A stretch of 39,983 nucleotides of DNA from Fidelibacterota bacterium (GTDB lineage Bacteria > Fidelibacterota > UBA8477 > JABMPR01). Below, piece by piece: positions 17,709 through 26,890 of this stretch; positions within the stretch are counted from its first letter, which is position 1, and every line of letters begins with the position of its first letter. The position numbers were made by a program, and so were the translations under genes. The stretch lies in contig JAERTH010000067.1 of the NCBI GenBank assembly GCA_016844955.1, positions 1 through 39,983 on the forward strand, in the 5' to 3' direction. The notes beneath the pieces were generated by a model. That model saw nothing but the letters and a program-made list of their open reading frames with translations. It ran no database searches and was not told the DNA's origin.

Positions 17709-20700
17709 TTACTTTAGCAGCACCATCTTGATGGTCTGAAACTGACTTCCAGACTCTACCCTGCATAAATAAATTCCTGCACTGAGTGGATGGCCATTTA
17801 AATCTGTACCCTGCCATTGGAACTCATATACGCCGGGAGCATGATCTTTTGAGGGGGTTTGCAATACTTCCTGCCCTTTAAGATTGTGAATGGTTAACCG
17901 GGTTTTCTGTGTTTCAGAAATACTGAACCGGATGGTGGTTGAGGGGTTAAACGGGTTGGGAAAATTTTGACCCAAAGAAAATTGCTCAGGCAGGGGAGAG
18001 TTATCAATCGCCACCGGAGAATCAATCTGTATATATTTGACCAGGGAGATTCTTGAGGCAAAGTAAGAATCGATCACGTGGGTGAAAGCACGATAGACAT
18101 TCCCTGAAGTATCAACACCCATGTGGTTGCCATACACATCAGCATATCCCTCTGCGTTTATATCTACCCGCCATTCTTCAATGCCATCCGATGAAAGCTT
18201 CCACGTTGTAAAAGATGGCTGGTCAGGTGCTTCCTCATTGGGTCCAAAACCAGCAATATAGCAGTTGTCATATTGGTCAAGCTTAATGGAAGGCCAGTTC
18301 CAGAGATAAAAATAGCCCGAATGTCCGCTTAGATTGTGCATCCACAATCGATCGCCATGTGGTGAGTATTTTAGTGTGACCATATTCAAACTATCTTCAG
18401 ACATAAAGAAGCTATAGGCTGCAACAACGTAACTATTATTGCTGTCAACCTCAATGCCGTAGACTGCGGCCAACCAGGAATCAGGGACTTCGTAAGTGTC
18501 TGCCCACAATGCTTCACCATCCGGGCTATATTTTATGAGGACATAATTATTCCCGGAATATCCACCTAAGATGAGATTATTTTCTCTATCGATTTCAACT
18601 ACCGTACCACCTGAGGACACACTAGTTTCCTCTTCATAGCGAGTCATCCATGCGAGCGTGCCATCAGACAGGTATTTAAGTGTTACAAAATCATATGTGT
18701 CATCAAGGCCGGAACTCCTCCCTGTAACTACATATTCACCCTGGGTAGTAACCTTAATATCTGCAAATTGATCCTGTCCATTTACCTCTCCATCATAGGT
18801 TGCAACCCACTGCTGAATGCCATCAGAGCCATATTTAAGAATGAACCCGTCAAGCTCTCCGTTGACATTGAAGCTTCCTGCTATTAGTACATTTCCTTGC
18901 GAGTCAAAGACAAGTGAGCGGGGGAAAATAGCTGGTTCATGGTAGCGTTGAGCCCACATTTGAATACCATCTGAATTGTATTTAACAGTGGCTAAAACTG
19001 GATATCCCGTAGATCCACTGGCTATTCCAGAAACAATCACATTGCCCAGCGAGTCTACTTCAATCAGTGTGGGGCGATCACTGTGTCCACCATCATAGCG
19101 CGCCACCCAACACGTGTCTCCATTTGGATCTAATTTATAAGTGATATAATCGTTCTGTCCAGTAGCGCCCGGGCTTTGTCCTGCAAGATAAATATATCCG
19201 GCTGCATCAAGTGTCATTGCAGTGAAGTTATCCCTGCTAATGATGGGACCAGAAAATGAGCTGATCCACGCTTCGGAGCCTTCAGTATCATATTTGATGG
19301 TTGTGAAATCAGTTGCGTTACCAGAAATTGTTGTCCCGGAAACATAAATTTCCCCCTGGTCACTCACCTTCAGTTTCACACTTGCATTATCCTGATCACC
19401 TGTAAAGTCATTGACCCACATCGCATCACCCTCAGGTGAGTATTTGACTGTGCGAGTATTGCTTTCTGAAAGGAAAGGGTCATCTTGAAAGGTAGCGATG
19501 ACATTTCCACTATTGTCCAGAGTGATACTCCTACAATCCTGATTCTCTTCGCTTGCAACCCAGATTTCATTTCCTTGTGAATCATATTTGACAATAATAG
19601 CTGAATGATCATAGCTATCTGAAGTCAGGATGCCACCGATATACACATTCCCTGATGAATCAGCTGCTAAACTGCGACCAATCGCGCCATACTCACCTGT
19701 CCCAAACTGGGAAATCCACTGTTGGTTCCCCTGTGTGTCATAGCTAATGGTTATCATAGCTCGGCCATCGGTAAATTCGGATTGGCCTGTCACGATCAGG
19801 TTACCTGCGTGGTCTAAAATCATGGAAGTCGGGTAATCCTTGTTGTTTGCGGTTCCATTAAACGTTTGACTCCAAACTTCAGCTCCATCGGGAGTATATT
19901 TTATCGTCAGGATATCCCAGTCCGAATCAGCTCCCCTGATACGACCAGAAACATATACATTACCAAGCGAGTCCAGTGCCATATCACTGGTAAAAATATA
20001 GTGTGGTGCCTCTTCATTTGTGTATCTGCTCTCCCACAGAAGGGTTCCACCTGTTGAATATTTAAGGGTAACAAGCTGGTTGGTGCTGACTTGATATTCG
20101 GAAACATCTCCAGCGATAATCAGATTGTTTTGACTATCAATCGCAAGGGCATCCACGTTAAAATCTTCATCAATACTGGCATCAATCTCGGTGGTCCATA
20201 GCTCATCTCCAGCTGGAGAATATTTAACCAGAGTATAACTCTCTGAACTCCAGGTATGGGCTATTAGAAAAATGTTGCCCAAATCGTCGAGGATTAGTCT
20301 CCTGGCATTAGATCCACTCAGAGAGTCCACATTAAAAGTGGATATCCACTCCTGCATTCCATTTGTGCTATATTTAATGAGGACAGTCTCAGAATTCCCT
20401 GTTACTTGTTCAGCCCATCCAGCAACATAAAGATTACCTAGCCCATCCAGTGCAGCATCCGCGCATCTGGCATCACCCCTTGCAGTGTTGGTCCCGTACT
20501 CCCGCATCCATTCCAGATTGACACTATCGCGCAAGGTGTGGGTGATTTGATTTTGCTGGAAAGAAGGTGCATGCTGTTGGGCTGTATGCGGCAATTCAAA
20601 CTCTGGAAGGTAAAAATTGTCCCATGCCGTAGATGGGGTGTCGCGAATTGAGGATTGAGCAAGGGTTGATCCCAATAGAAAAAGTGTTAAAAAAACAGCT

Positions 20701-20714
20701 GACAAAATTCTCAT
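17709..20714 (-). CDS. Secreted SBBP beta-propeller-repeat protein with C-terminal sorting domain
   Basis: A 1001-residue exported protein. The start at 20714 gives MRILSAVFLTLFLLGSTLAQ, a standard signal peptide, with GAGGTG ahead; an upstream in-frame ATG at 20795 would place extra residues before it. Fifteen repeats of about 50-60 residues each contain a GN(L/V)YV-G strand and end in KYS-x2-G-x3-W, the pattern of SBBP repeats that build beta-propellers. The last 85 residues hold QNFPNPFNPSTTIRFSI and end KMVLLK. This is the Por-type (type IX secretion) sorting module, so the protein should be exported across the outer membrane or anchored on the cell surface. Ligand unknown. Confidence 0.88.
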   Translation of the reverse strand: MRILSAVFLTLFLLGSTLAQSSIRDTPSTAWDNFYLPEFELPHTAQQHAPSFQQNQITHTLRDSVNLEWMREYGTNTARGDARCADAALDGLGNLYVAGWAEQVTGNSETVLIKYSTNGMQEWISTFNVDSLSGSNARRLILDDLGNIFLIAHTWSSESYTLVKYSPAGDELWTTEIDASIDEDFNVDALAIDSQNNLIIAGDVSEYQVSTNQLVTLKYSTGGTLLWESRYTNEEAPHYIFTSDMALDSLGNVYVSGRIRGADSDWDILTIKYTPDGAEVWSQTFNGTANNKDYPTSMILDHAGNLIVTGQSEFTDGRAMITISYDTQGNQQWISQFGTGEYGAIGRSLAADSSGNVYIGGILTSDSYDHSAIIVKYDSQGNEIWVASEENQDCRSITLDNSGNVIATFQDDPFLSESNTRTVKYSPEGDAMWVNDFTGDQDNASVKLKVSDQGEIYVSGTTISGNATDFTTIKYDTEGSEAWISSFSGPIISRDNFTAMTLDAAGYIYLAGQSPGATGQNDYITYKLDPNGDTCWVARYDGGHSDRPTLIEVDSLGNVIVSGIASGSTGYPVLATVKYNSDGIQMWAQRYHEPAIFPRSLVFDSQGNVLIAGSFNVNGELDGFILKYGSDGIQQWVATYDGEVNGQDQFADIKVTTQGEYVVTGRSSGLDDTYDFVTLKYLSDGTLAWMTRYEEETSVSSGGTVVEIDRENNLILGGYSGNNYVLIKYSPDGEALWADTYEVPDSWLAAVYGIEVDSNNSYVVAAYSFFMSEDSLNMVTLKYSPHGDRLWMHNLSGHSGYFYLWNWPSIKLDQYDNCYIAGFGPNEEAPDQPSFTTWKLSSDGIEEWRVDINAEGYADVYGNHMGVDTSGNVYRAFTHVIDSYFASRISLVKYIQIDSPVAIDNSPLPEQFSLGQNFPNPFNPSTTIRFSISETQKTRLTIHNLKGQEVLQTPSKDHAPGVYEFQWQGTDLNGHPLSAGIYLCRVESGSQFQTIKMVLLK

Positions 20715-20952
20715 GCTACACCTCAATATTTTTTTACCCCAGTATGAATATTTCGAGTATTGGTCAAAAAATAGGAAGTGAATCAGCATGATCATAGAAA
20801 TTTAGGTCTAAAAATATGTTTGTTATGTAATTGGCATGTATATGAATCGCAAGAGCTTAGCTCAATTACACTCAGAAATTCTCTTACAGCCTCATTCAAA
20901 TCACAATGACTCAACCATTGCTTTCAGGCCTTTTCACTATTAAGGTGCATCC
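20715..20952. other. Divergent intergenic region
   Basis: This region separates the minus-strand repeat protein from the plus-strand permease and must hold promoters for both. It is AT-rich near 20800-20850. I could not assign clear -35/-10 pairs, and no RNA gene is visible. Confidence 0.35.
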
Positions 20953-21717
20953 ATGCTGGAGAACCTAACCCCCCTCAATCTTGCCGCAGTCCTGTTCATT
21001 GGTGCCGGTGCTGGTTTTATCAATGTTCTAGCTGGTGGTGGTTCATTTTTAACACTGCCACTCCTGATCTTTTTAGGATTACCACCCAATCTGGCCAACG
21101 GCACCAACCGTCTGGCCATCCTCATGCAGAACACTTTTGCTATTGGTCGTTTTATGCGCAAGCAAGTAATTCCAGGACAATTTGCTCTGAAAGCAGCGCT
21201 GTTTGCTGTTCCTGGAGGAATTATCGGAGCCTGGCTGGCAACTCTGGTGAGTAATGCCCAGTTCAAGTTCAGCTTGGCCATGGTCATGATAATCATGTCC
21301 TTGTTTACCCTGTTCACATCCAACCGGCAGAAGGGTGAGCCCATCAATCCAGAGGATTACCTTGGAAAATGGCTGGGGCCTGGTATGGCATATTTCCTGG
21401 TGGGGATTTATGGTGGCTACATTCAGGCCGGTGTGGGGTTTCTGGTTTTGTCAGTCTTACTCTGGCAAAATATTAATCTGGTCCACGGCAATGCGGTCAA
21501 ACTGACCGTCATTTTCTTTTTTACGGCTATTGCGCTGGCGATTTTTGCATGGAATGGTCAGGTAAACTGGGGTATGGGGTTTGCGCTGGGTATAGGCAAC
21601 ATGCTGGGAGCCTGGCTGGGGACCCATGTGGCCATCAAACAAGGTCATAATTTTATAAAGCATGTGGTTACCGTTGCGGTCATGGTATTTGCGATTAAAC
21701 TATTGATAGATATGTAA
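20953..21717 (+). CDS. TauE/SafE-family membrane permease
   Basis: An integral membrane protein of 254 residues with about eight hydrophobic helices. The N-terminal GAGAGFINVLAGGGSFLTLP and LPPNLANGTNRLAI are the hallmark of the TauE/SafE family, whose members export sulfite, sulfoacetate or related organosulfur anions. AAGGTG lies six bases before the ATG. The substrate cannot be told from sequence; its position ahead of selA could hint at sulfur or selenium oxyanions, but the genes are 242 bases apart and this is only a suggestion. Confidence 0.9.
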   Translation: MLENLTPLNLAAVLFIGAGAGFINVLAGGGSFLTLPLLIFLGLPPNLANGTNRLAILMQNTFAIGRFMRKQVIPGQFALKAALFAVPGGIIGAWLATLVSNAQFKFSLAMVMIIMSLFTLFTSNRQKGEPINPEDYLGKWLGPGMAYFLVGIYGGYIQAGVGFLVLSVLLWQNINLVHGNAVKLTVIFFFTAIALAIFAWNGQVNWGMGFALGIGNMLGAWLGTHVAIKQGHNFIKHVVTVAVMVFAIKLLIDM

Positions 21718-21730
21718 CAATAAGCGTTAA

Positions 21731-21757
21731 CCGCAAAGAGCGCAGAGGACGGGGAGA
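21731..21757. repeat. 9-bp periodic GCGCAGAGG-like repeat
   Basis: Units CCGCAAAGA, GCGCAGAG and GACGGGGAG lie in series after the permease gene. The reverse complement of a similar block occurs just before selB (24895-24921). The rest of the 21718-21959 gap holds CACCCTGAGCCCCGTCGAAG near 21873, a member of a motif often dispersed in environmental genomes, and no gene. Confidence 0.5.
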
Positions 21758-21959
21758 TACTCGTGCCTATGCACTCCATAAGGCATAGTCTGTTTGAAAA
21801 TATTGATCCATTATCAGAAACCATCAGCGCAGGGTTAGTTGGCATTTAAAATGTGGAGCCCATTTTCGTCACCCTGAGCCCCGTCGAAGGGTTTTGAACA
21901 GAAGCATATCGAACTATTTGAGGCGAACACCAGTTGGAATGTTATAAAATGGAGTCACC

Positions 21960-23321
21960 GTGAAGGAAGCTGTCATTGATCTTACAACCTTGCCCAGTAT
22001 AGATGCTTTACTTCAAGCTGTTTCAGATATTGAATTACCCCACAGCCTGAAGAAAAATGAAGCACGAACCCTGCTGAATGAGATCCGTACACTGGCCTCA
22101 AAGGGCAAGTCAGCACCTGCAGGCACAATCGAGGACAATTTTAAAAGGCGACTCAATAAAATTTTAAATTCCCTGCGGAAGGTGATCAACGGCACTGGTG
22201 TCGTTGTTCATACCAATCTGGGACGTTCGCCCATGAGTAATGAAGCCCATGCTTCCCTGGAACTTCTCCGCGATGGTTATGTGAATCTGGAACTGGATCT
22301 GGATAATGGCCGGCGGGGGAGTCGTCATGATCACCTGCGACCCTGGATTCAAGCCTTGACAGAGGCTGAAAACGGAATCCTTGTGAATAACAATGCCGCC
22401 GCTGTCTTGCTTTCCCTCAATAGCCTGGCAGATAAAAAGGAAGTCATCATCAGCCGGGGTCAATTGGTGGAGATCGGTGGCTCGTTCCGTATTCCTGAAA
22501 TCCTGCGCAAAGCTGGATCCAAACTGGTGGAAGTCGGAACCACAAACCGCACCCACCTGAAGGACTACGAGGCTGCCATTACACCCAGAACCAAACTCCT
22601 GCTCTGGGTACATACCTCGAATTACAAAATTACTGGTTTCACCAAAGAGGTGGGATTACAGGAAATGGTGGCACTGGGCAAAAAGCACGATATCCCGGTT
22701 ATGGCTGATCTGGGTAGCGGCGCTCTGGTTCCAATTGACCGCTATGATCTCCAGCGCGAGCCCCTGGTCTCAGAGGTACTCAAAGCGGGCGTAGATGTGG
22801 TTACATTTTCTGTCGATAAACTACTGGGCGGCCCACAGGGGGGCATCATTGCCGGTAGACATACACTGATTCAGAAAATTGAAAAGAATAACCTCTTACG
22901 TGCTTTACGGCCGGATAAGACCCAGATACAACTCACGTTAGAAGCCTTGAAGGCCTTCTCCTCCAAATTTGATTCACTGGGTGATATTCCCATATATCGT
23001 GATTTTGACTCAGACGTTTCCAGGTTGAAGCAGCGAGCTGAATCAATCATTGAAAAGGTCAAAAATAATAAGCTTCACTTAACTGCTATTGCAACACAGG
23101 CACAGGTCGGATCCGGAGCATCACCTTCAGAGACACTTGATTCTTATGGTATCACTACTCAGCATCCCAAACTGAAACCTGCCAAACTTGCAGCCTGTTT
23201 ACGAGCTAATTTTCCAGCCATCATGGGTCGTATCAATGATGATACTTTCCTCATCGATCTTAAGGCTGTTCGTGAATCTGAAGATGCAGACATCATACAG
23301 GCATTGGATGACCTGGATTGA
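21960..23321 (+). CDS. selA: L-seryl-tRNA(Sec) selenium transferase SelA
   Basis: SelA converts seryl-tRNA(Sec) to selenocysteyl-tRNA(Sec) using selenophosphate and PLP. The 453 residues match the bacterial family (E. coli 463). The motifs VINGTGVVVHTNLGRSP, GRRGSRHDHL and the PLP-lysine segment FSVDKLLGGPQGG (Lys287) are present. The start is GTG at 21960 with TGGAG upstream. It is followed by the Nramp-like gene and selB, so the organism makes selenoproteins. selD and the selenocysteine tRNA gene are not in this window. Confidence 0.96.
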   Translation: MKEAVIDLTTLPSIDALLQAVSDIELPHSLKKNEARTLLNEIRTLASKGKSAPAGTIEDNFKRRLNKILNSLRKVINGTGVVVHTNLGRSPMSNEAHASLELLRDGYVNLELDLDNGRRGSRHDHLRPWIQALTEAENGILVNNNAAAVLLSLNSLADKKEVIISRGQLVEIGGSFRIPEILRKAGSKLVEVGTTNRTHLKDYEAAITPRTKLLLWVHTSNYKITGFTKEVGLQEMVALGKKHDIPVMADLGSGALVPIDRYDLQREPLVSEVLKAGVDVVTFSVDKLLGGPQGGIIAGRHTLIQKIEKNNLLRALRPDKTQIQLTLEALKAFSSKFDSLGDIPIYRDFDSDVSRLKQRAESIIEKVKNNKLHLTAIATQAQVGSGASPSETLDSYGITTQHPKLKPAKLAACLRANFPAIMGRINDDTFLIDLKAVRESEDADIIQALDDLD

Positions 23322-23341
23322 TGTGTCCACGCTGTGCTTGC

Positions 23342-23369
23342 AAATTTCAAGTTTCTAATTTCAATCACT
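23342..23369. repeat. Heptad periodic repeat between selA and the Nramp-like gene
   Basis: Four degenerate heptads AAATTTC, AAGTTTC, TAATTTC, AATCACT. Read on the other strand they match the GAAACTA heptads that follow the Nramp-like gene. Confidence 0.55.
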
Positions 23370-23383
23370 AGGAGCAACGATCA

Positions 23384-24646
23384 ATGACTTCTTCCCCGTG
23401 GCAATCCCGTCTCAAGGCCTTAGGTCCTGGTCTGTTATGGGCTGGGGCCGCAATCGGTGTTTCGCATCTGGTCCAGAGTACACGGGCTGGGGCCAGTTAT
23501 GGCTTTGCCCTGGTCTGGGTGGTGATCATTGCCAATCTGTTCAAGTATACCGCCTTTGAATTTGGACCACGCTATGCAGCAGCCATGGGTGAAAGTCTGT
23601 TGGATGGGTATCAGCGTGTTGGAAAATGGGCCCTGCCCACGTTTTTGATATTGACTTTTGGAACCATGTGGACGCTACAAGCAGCAGTTACCATTGTCAC
23701 CGCAGGTCTGGCCAATAAAATATTTGGTTTGAATCTGAGTCCGGTTGTATGGAGCGCAATAATTCTGGCTATCTGCGCTGGAATTCTAACCATCGGGAAA
23801 TATCCCCTCCTGGATAAGTTGATTAAAATTATCATCGTGGTCCTCAGCATTTCAACCATCTTTGCAGTTATAGCGGCAGTGAGTCACGGATCATCCATTA
23901 GCGCTGATTTTATTCCTCCAGAAGTATGGAGCGTCGCTGGAATCTCATTCATTGTAGCCCTGATTGGGTGGATGCCTTCTGCCATAGATATTTCGGTGTG
24001 GCATTCCTTGTGGACCATCGAAAGAAGAAAAGAGACGGGTTCAGCACCGGCATTAAAAGATGCACTCTTCGATTTTCGACTGGGCTATTTCGGAACAGGT
24101 GCTCTGGCTCTGGGGTTTGTCACGCTGGGAGCCCTAATCATGTATGGAACCGGAGAAACCTTTGCCGGATCAGGTGGCGTGTTCGCCGGTCAGCTCATCA
24201 GTCTGTATACCAGCACCCTGGGGGAATGGAGTTATCTCCTGGTTGCCGTAGCGGCATTTACCGCCATGTTCAGTACAACCCTGACGGTGACAGATGCCTT
24301 TCCCCGTGTCCTGACACGCTCGACGGAATTGGTTTTTCCTGATAAAATTGCAGGGGGGGACAACAAGCATCTATACTGGATCTGGATGGTTATCGTACTC
24401 GGTGGAAGTCTGGTCATCATTGGTTTATTTATCAGCGGCATGACAGCCCTGGTGGATCTGGCAACGACACTGGCATTTTTGACAGCACCCATTCTGGCAT
24501 ACATCAATTACAGAGCTGTCACGGGACCATGGATGCCTGATGCGGCCAGACCGGGATCAAAACTGCTCCTGTTCAATTGGGTTAGTATGATATTCCTGGC
24601 AGGCTTTGCTCTATTTTTTTTGGTCTGGAGATTTATTCTGAATTGA
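23384..24646 (+). CDS. Nramp-like transporter lacking the canonical metal-binding motifs
   Basis: A 420-residue integral membrane protein with about eleven hydrophobic helices. The start GPGLLWAGAAI and the following QSTRAGASYGFALVWVV align with helix 1-2 of Nramp divalent-metal transporters. The metal-binding DPGN of helix 1 is replaced by GVSH (residues 25-28), and the helix 6 MPH is MPS (197-199). The true substrate may therefore differ from Mn2+/Fe2+. AGGAG lies nine bases before the ATG. It sits between selA and selB on the same strand, so it may be co-transcribed with them; a link with selenium supply is possible but unproven. Confidence 0.85.
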   Translation: MTSSPWQSRLKALGPGLLWAGAAIGVSHLVQSTRAGASYGFALVWVVIIANLFKYTAFEFGPRYAAAMGESLLDGYQRVGKWALPTFLILTFGTMWTLQAAVTIVTAGLANKIFGLNLSPVVWSAIILAICAGILTIGKYPLLDKLIKIIIVVLSISTIFAVIAAVSHGSSISADFIPPEVWSVAGISFIVALIGWMPSAIDISVWHSLWTIERRKETGSAPALKDALFDFRLGYFGTGALALGFVTLGALIMYGTGETFAGSGGVFAGQLISLYTSTLGEWSYLLVAVAAFTAMFSTTLTVTDAFPRVLTRSTELVFPDKIAGGDNKHLYWIWMVIVLGGSLVIIGLFISGMTALVDLATTLAFLTAPILAYINYRAVTGPWMPDAARPGSKLLLFNWVSMIFLAGFALFFLVWRFILN

Positions 24647-24651
24647 TGGTG

Positions 24652-24686
24652 GAAAATTGAAACTAGAAACTAGAAACTAGAAACTT
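24652..24686. repeat. GAAACTA heptad repeat, five units
   Basis: GAAAATT, three copies of GAAACTA, then GAAACTT, in perfect seven-base register directly after the Nramp-like gene. Confidence 0.8.
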
Positions 24687-24699
24687 GTGAAGCAGAAGG

Positions 24700-24923
24700 A
24701 ACCACCAAGGCACGAAGACACGAGGATGCACAGATTGATATTTTGTTTTTTTAACAACGAATTGAACGAATGAGACGAATGGAAGCTTTAAATACCCCAA
24801 AATCAGATTTGTTTTGAGGAAAGAATGTGAGCAATATAGAATACAGCCTTAGTGATCCTTTGTGCCTTTGTGATTTAGTGTTATCATTAAAAATCTCCGC
24901 GCCCTCTGCGTCCTCTGTGGTTA
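24700..24923. repeat. Mosaic of 8-9-bp periodic repeats before selB
   Basis: Several short blocks follow one another. CCACCAAG/GCACGAAG/ACACGAGG units lie near 24702. AACGAATTG/AACGAATGAG/ACGAATGG (24756-24782) matches a module of the 235-bp repeats. CCTTTGTG/CCTTTGTG/ATTTAGTG lies near 24856. CTCCGCGCC/CTCTGCGTC/CTCTGTGGT (24895-24921) ends nine bases before the selB start. No gene, terminator or tRNA is visible. Confidence 0.65.
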
Positions 24924-24930
24924 GAAAATC

Positions 24931-26784
24931 ATGCAAAAAGTAATCGGATTAGCCGGTCATATTGACCATGGCAAGACGGCCCTGGTAAAAGCCCTCACAG
25001 GTGTAGACACGGATCGACTGGAAGAGGAAAAGCGACGGGGTGTCACTATTGATATTGGGATCGCTTTTTATAGTGATGATGTGACCTTTATTGATGTCCC
25101 GGGTCATGAGAAATTTATCAAAAATATGGTTACTGGTGTGAGCACAGTTGATGCCGCCCTCTTGGTGATTGCCGCTGATGATGGTGTCATGCCCCAGACC
25201 CGCGAACATCTGGATATCCTGCAAATTCTCGGTGTTAATCGCTTACTTGTTGCGCTGAATAAAACGGATCTGGTTGATCCTGAATGGCTGGAGTTGGTTA
25301 CGGATGAGATAGATGGGTATTTAACCGAAAGGGGCTACCCGGAAACAACCATTGTTCCCGTTTCTGCTGTGGCCGAGACTGGGATCGAAGATTTGCGAAA
25401 GGCCCTGAATGAAGTTATTGGCTCCATAAAGAATCATGACCGTCAGGGTGTATTTCGTTTACCCATTGATCGGGTATTTTCAGTCAAAGGCTTTGGAACT
25501 GTGGTAACTGGAACCGTCCTTTCCCATGAATTGCGCAAGGGTCAAAGCGTTGAACTTTTTCCACAGGAAACGGTTTTTCCGGTGCGCGGTCTGCAGTCCC
25601 ATCATCAGGATGTCGATAAAATAAAATTTGGAGACAGAGGTGCCATCAACCTGGGTGGTGCCAGTGTAGAGGAGTTGGGGAGAGGTGCCTTTCTTGGGAG
25701 CCCCGATATGTTCCAGACAGGATCATTCTGGGTGGGAAAATTCAGTGTCCTGGCCCATTGGAAGAAACCTGTTAAAGAAGCAGATCGTGTGCATATCCAT
25801 GTGGGGACCGGAAAACGAGAAGCCCGCATTCATCTTTTAGAAGCCAATCAGTGTGAACCGGGGAAAAGCATGTTGTCCCAGTTCTTTTTTGAAGAACCCA
25901 TCTCGGCCGGTTTTAAGGAGAAAGTGGTCATTCGTTTCCTCTCACCAGAGGAAACGCTGGGCGGGGCTCAGTTGTTTTGGGCAGTTGATCATCGCTTAAA
26001 AAAACAGGATAGCAGACTGCCATTTTTAACTGCCCTGGATTCAGAGAACATTGAAGCTTTGATATGCTCAGCCCTGGACTTTTTTCAGAGGCCACTTAAG
26101 CGACGGCAAATAGCCCGATTGCTGGGAGTTGCTGAATCGAAAATTCATGCAGTCTTGCAAAAAGAGGAGTTTTTCAGAGCCTATCAGGAGCAGTACATCA
26201 AGGCGGAAACATTCGATACTATTCTGTCGCAGGTACATACAACTCTTGAAACCTACCACCTAAAACAGCCGTTGGGCAAAGGGCTGCCTCGAGAGCTATT
26301 GGTGAATGTAAAATCTGAGTTGAGGGAATTTGTTTTGTCAGCTGCATTGCAGACAGGGAAGCTCAAAAATCAGGGTGATTTGTGGCAACTGGCTGGCCAC
26401 CAGGGCACCCTGGATGAGGCTGATGAAGTCATCAAGCAAAGTATTATCAAGATTTTTGAGGATTCAAACTTCTCCTCACCGGGTATGGATGAATTAAAGG
26501 AAGAACTGGGAGCTCAGGGGACAACAATTCTGCAGTGGATGATTCAGCATAAGGATCTCACCCGGATCGACAAAGACTACTATCTGCTCAATACTCAAAT
26601 CGAGCACTTTTTTACTGAATTGAAACGCTGGTACAGTAATCAATCAGAGCTTACTGTGGCACAAGCCCGAGAAATTGTACCAACCACACGGAAATATCTG
26701 CTGCCTCTGCTTAATTATGCAGAACGCAAAGGCCTGCTCTTGCGCGAAGGTGATATACGCCGGTGGGTGGGAGAAGAATTGTAA
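24931..26784 (+). CDS. selB: Selenocysteine-specific elongation factor SelB
   Basis: SelB is the GTPase that delivers selenocysteyl-tRNA to the ribosome at UGA codons followed by a SECIS hairpin. The 617 residues match E. coli (614). The G domain shows [24 protein letters not shown] and NKTDLVD. EF-Tu-like barrels follow, then C-terminal winged-helix domains that bind SECIS RNA (end: [17 protein letters not shown]). The ATG is fixed by the conserved N terminus. No recognisable ribosome site precedes it; instead a 9-bp periodic repeat runs up to nine bases before the start. Confidence 0.96.
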   Translation: MQKVIGLAGHIDHGKTALVKALTGVDTDRLEEEKRRGVTIDIGIAFYSDDVTFIDVPGHEKFIKNMVTGVSTVDAALLVIAADDGVMPQTREHLDILQILGVNRLLVALNKTDLVDPEWLELVTDEIDGYLTERGYPETTIVPVSAVAETGIEDLRKALNEVIGSIKNHDRQGVFRLPIDRVFSVKGFGTVVTGTVLSHELRKGQSVELFPQETVFPVRGLQSHHQDVDKIKFGDRGAINLGGASVEELGRGAFLGSPDMFQTGSFWVGKFSVLAHWKKPVKEADRVHIHVGTGKREARIHLLEANQCEPGKSMLSQFFFEEPISAGFKEKVVIRFLSPEETLGGAQLFWAVDHRLKKQDSRLPFLTALDSENIEALICSALDFFQRPLKRRQIARLLGVAESKIHAVLQKEEFFRAYQEQYIKAETFDTILSQVHTTLETYHLKQPLGKGLPRELLVNVKSELREFVLSAALQTGKLKNQGDLWQLAGHQGTLDEADEVIKQSIIKIFEDSNFSSPGMDELKEELGAQGTTILQWMIQHKDLTRIDKDYYLLNTQIEHFFTELKRWYSNQSELTVAQAREIVPTTRKYLLPLLNYAERKGLLLREGDIRRWVGEEL

Positions 26785-26846
26785 ATGAGAGTAGTTTCCC
26801 CTTCTGAAACGTTCCCATTTGTTGTTCTAGCCCAGCTCCACCTTGG

Positions 26847-26874
26847 TAATTCCTGATTCGTAATTCTTAATTAT
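26847..26874. repeat. TAATTCG-type heptad repeat before mutS
   Basis: Four heptads TAATTCC, TGATTCG, TAATTCT, TAATTAT occupy the short gap between selB and mutS. Confidence 0.65.
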
Positions 26875-26890
26875 AGTCTATATTGATCGA

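Noticed and set aside
21718..24930. Selenocysteine tRNA gene near selA or selB
   Set aside because: None of the gaps shows a long acceptor/extra-arm tRNA fold; they are filled with periodic repeats.
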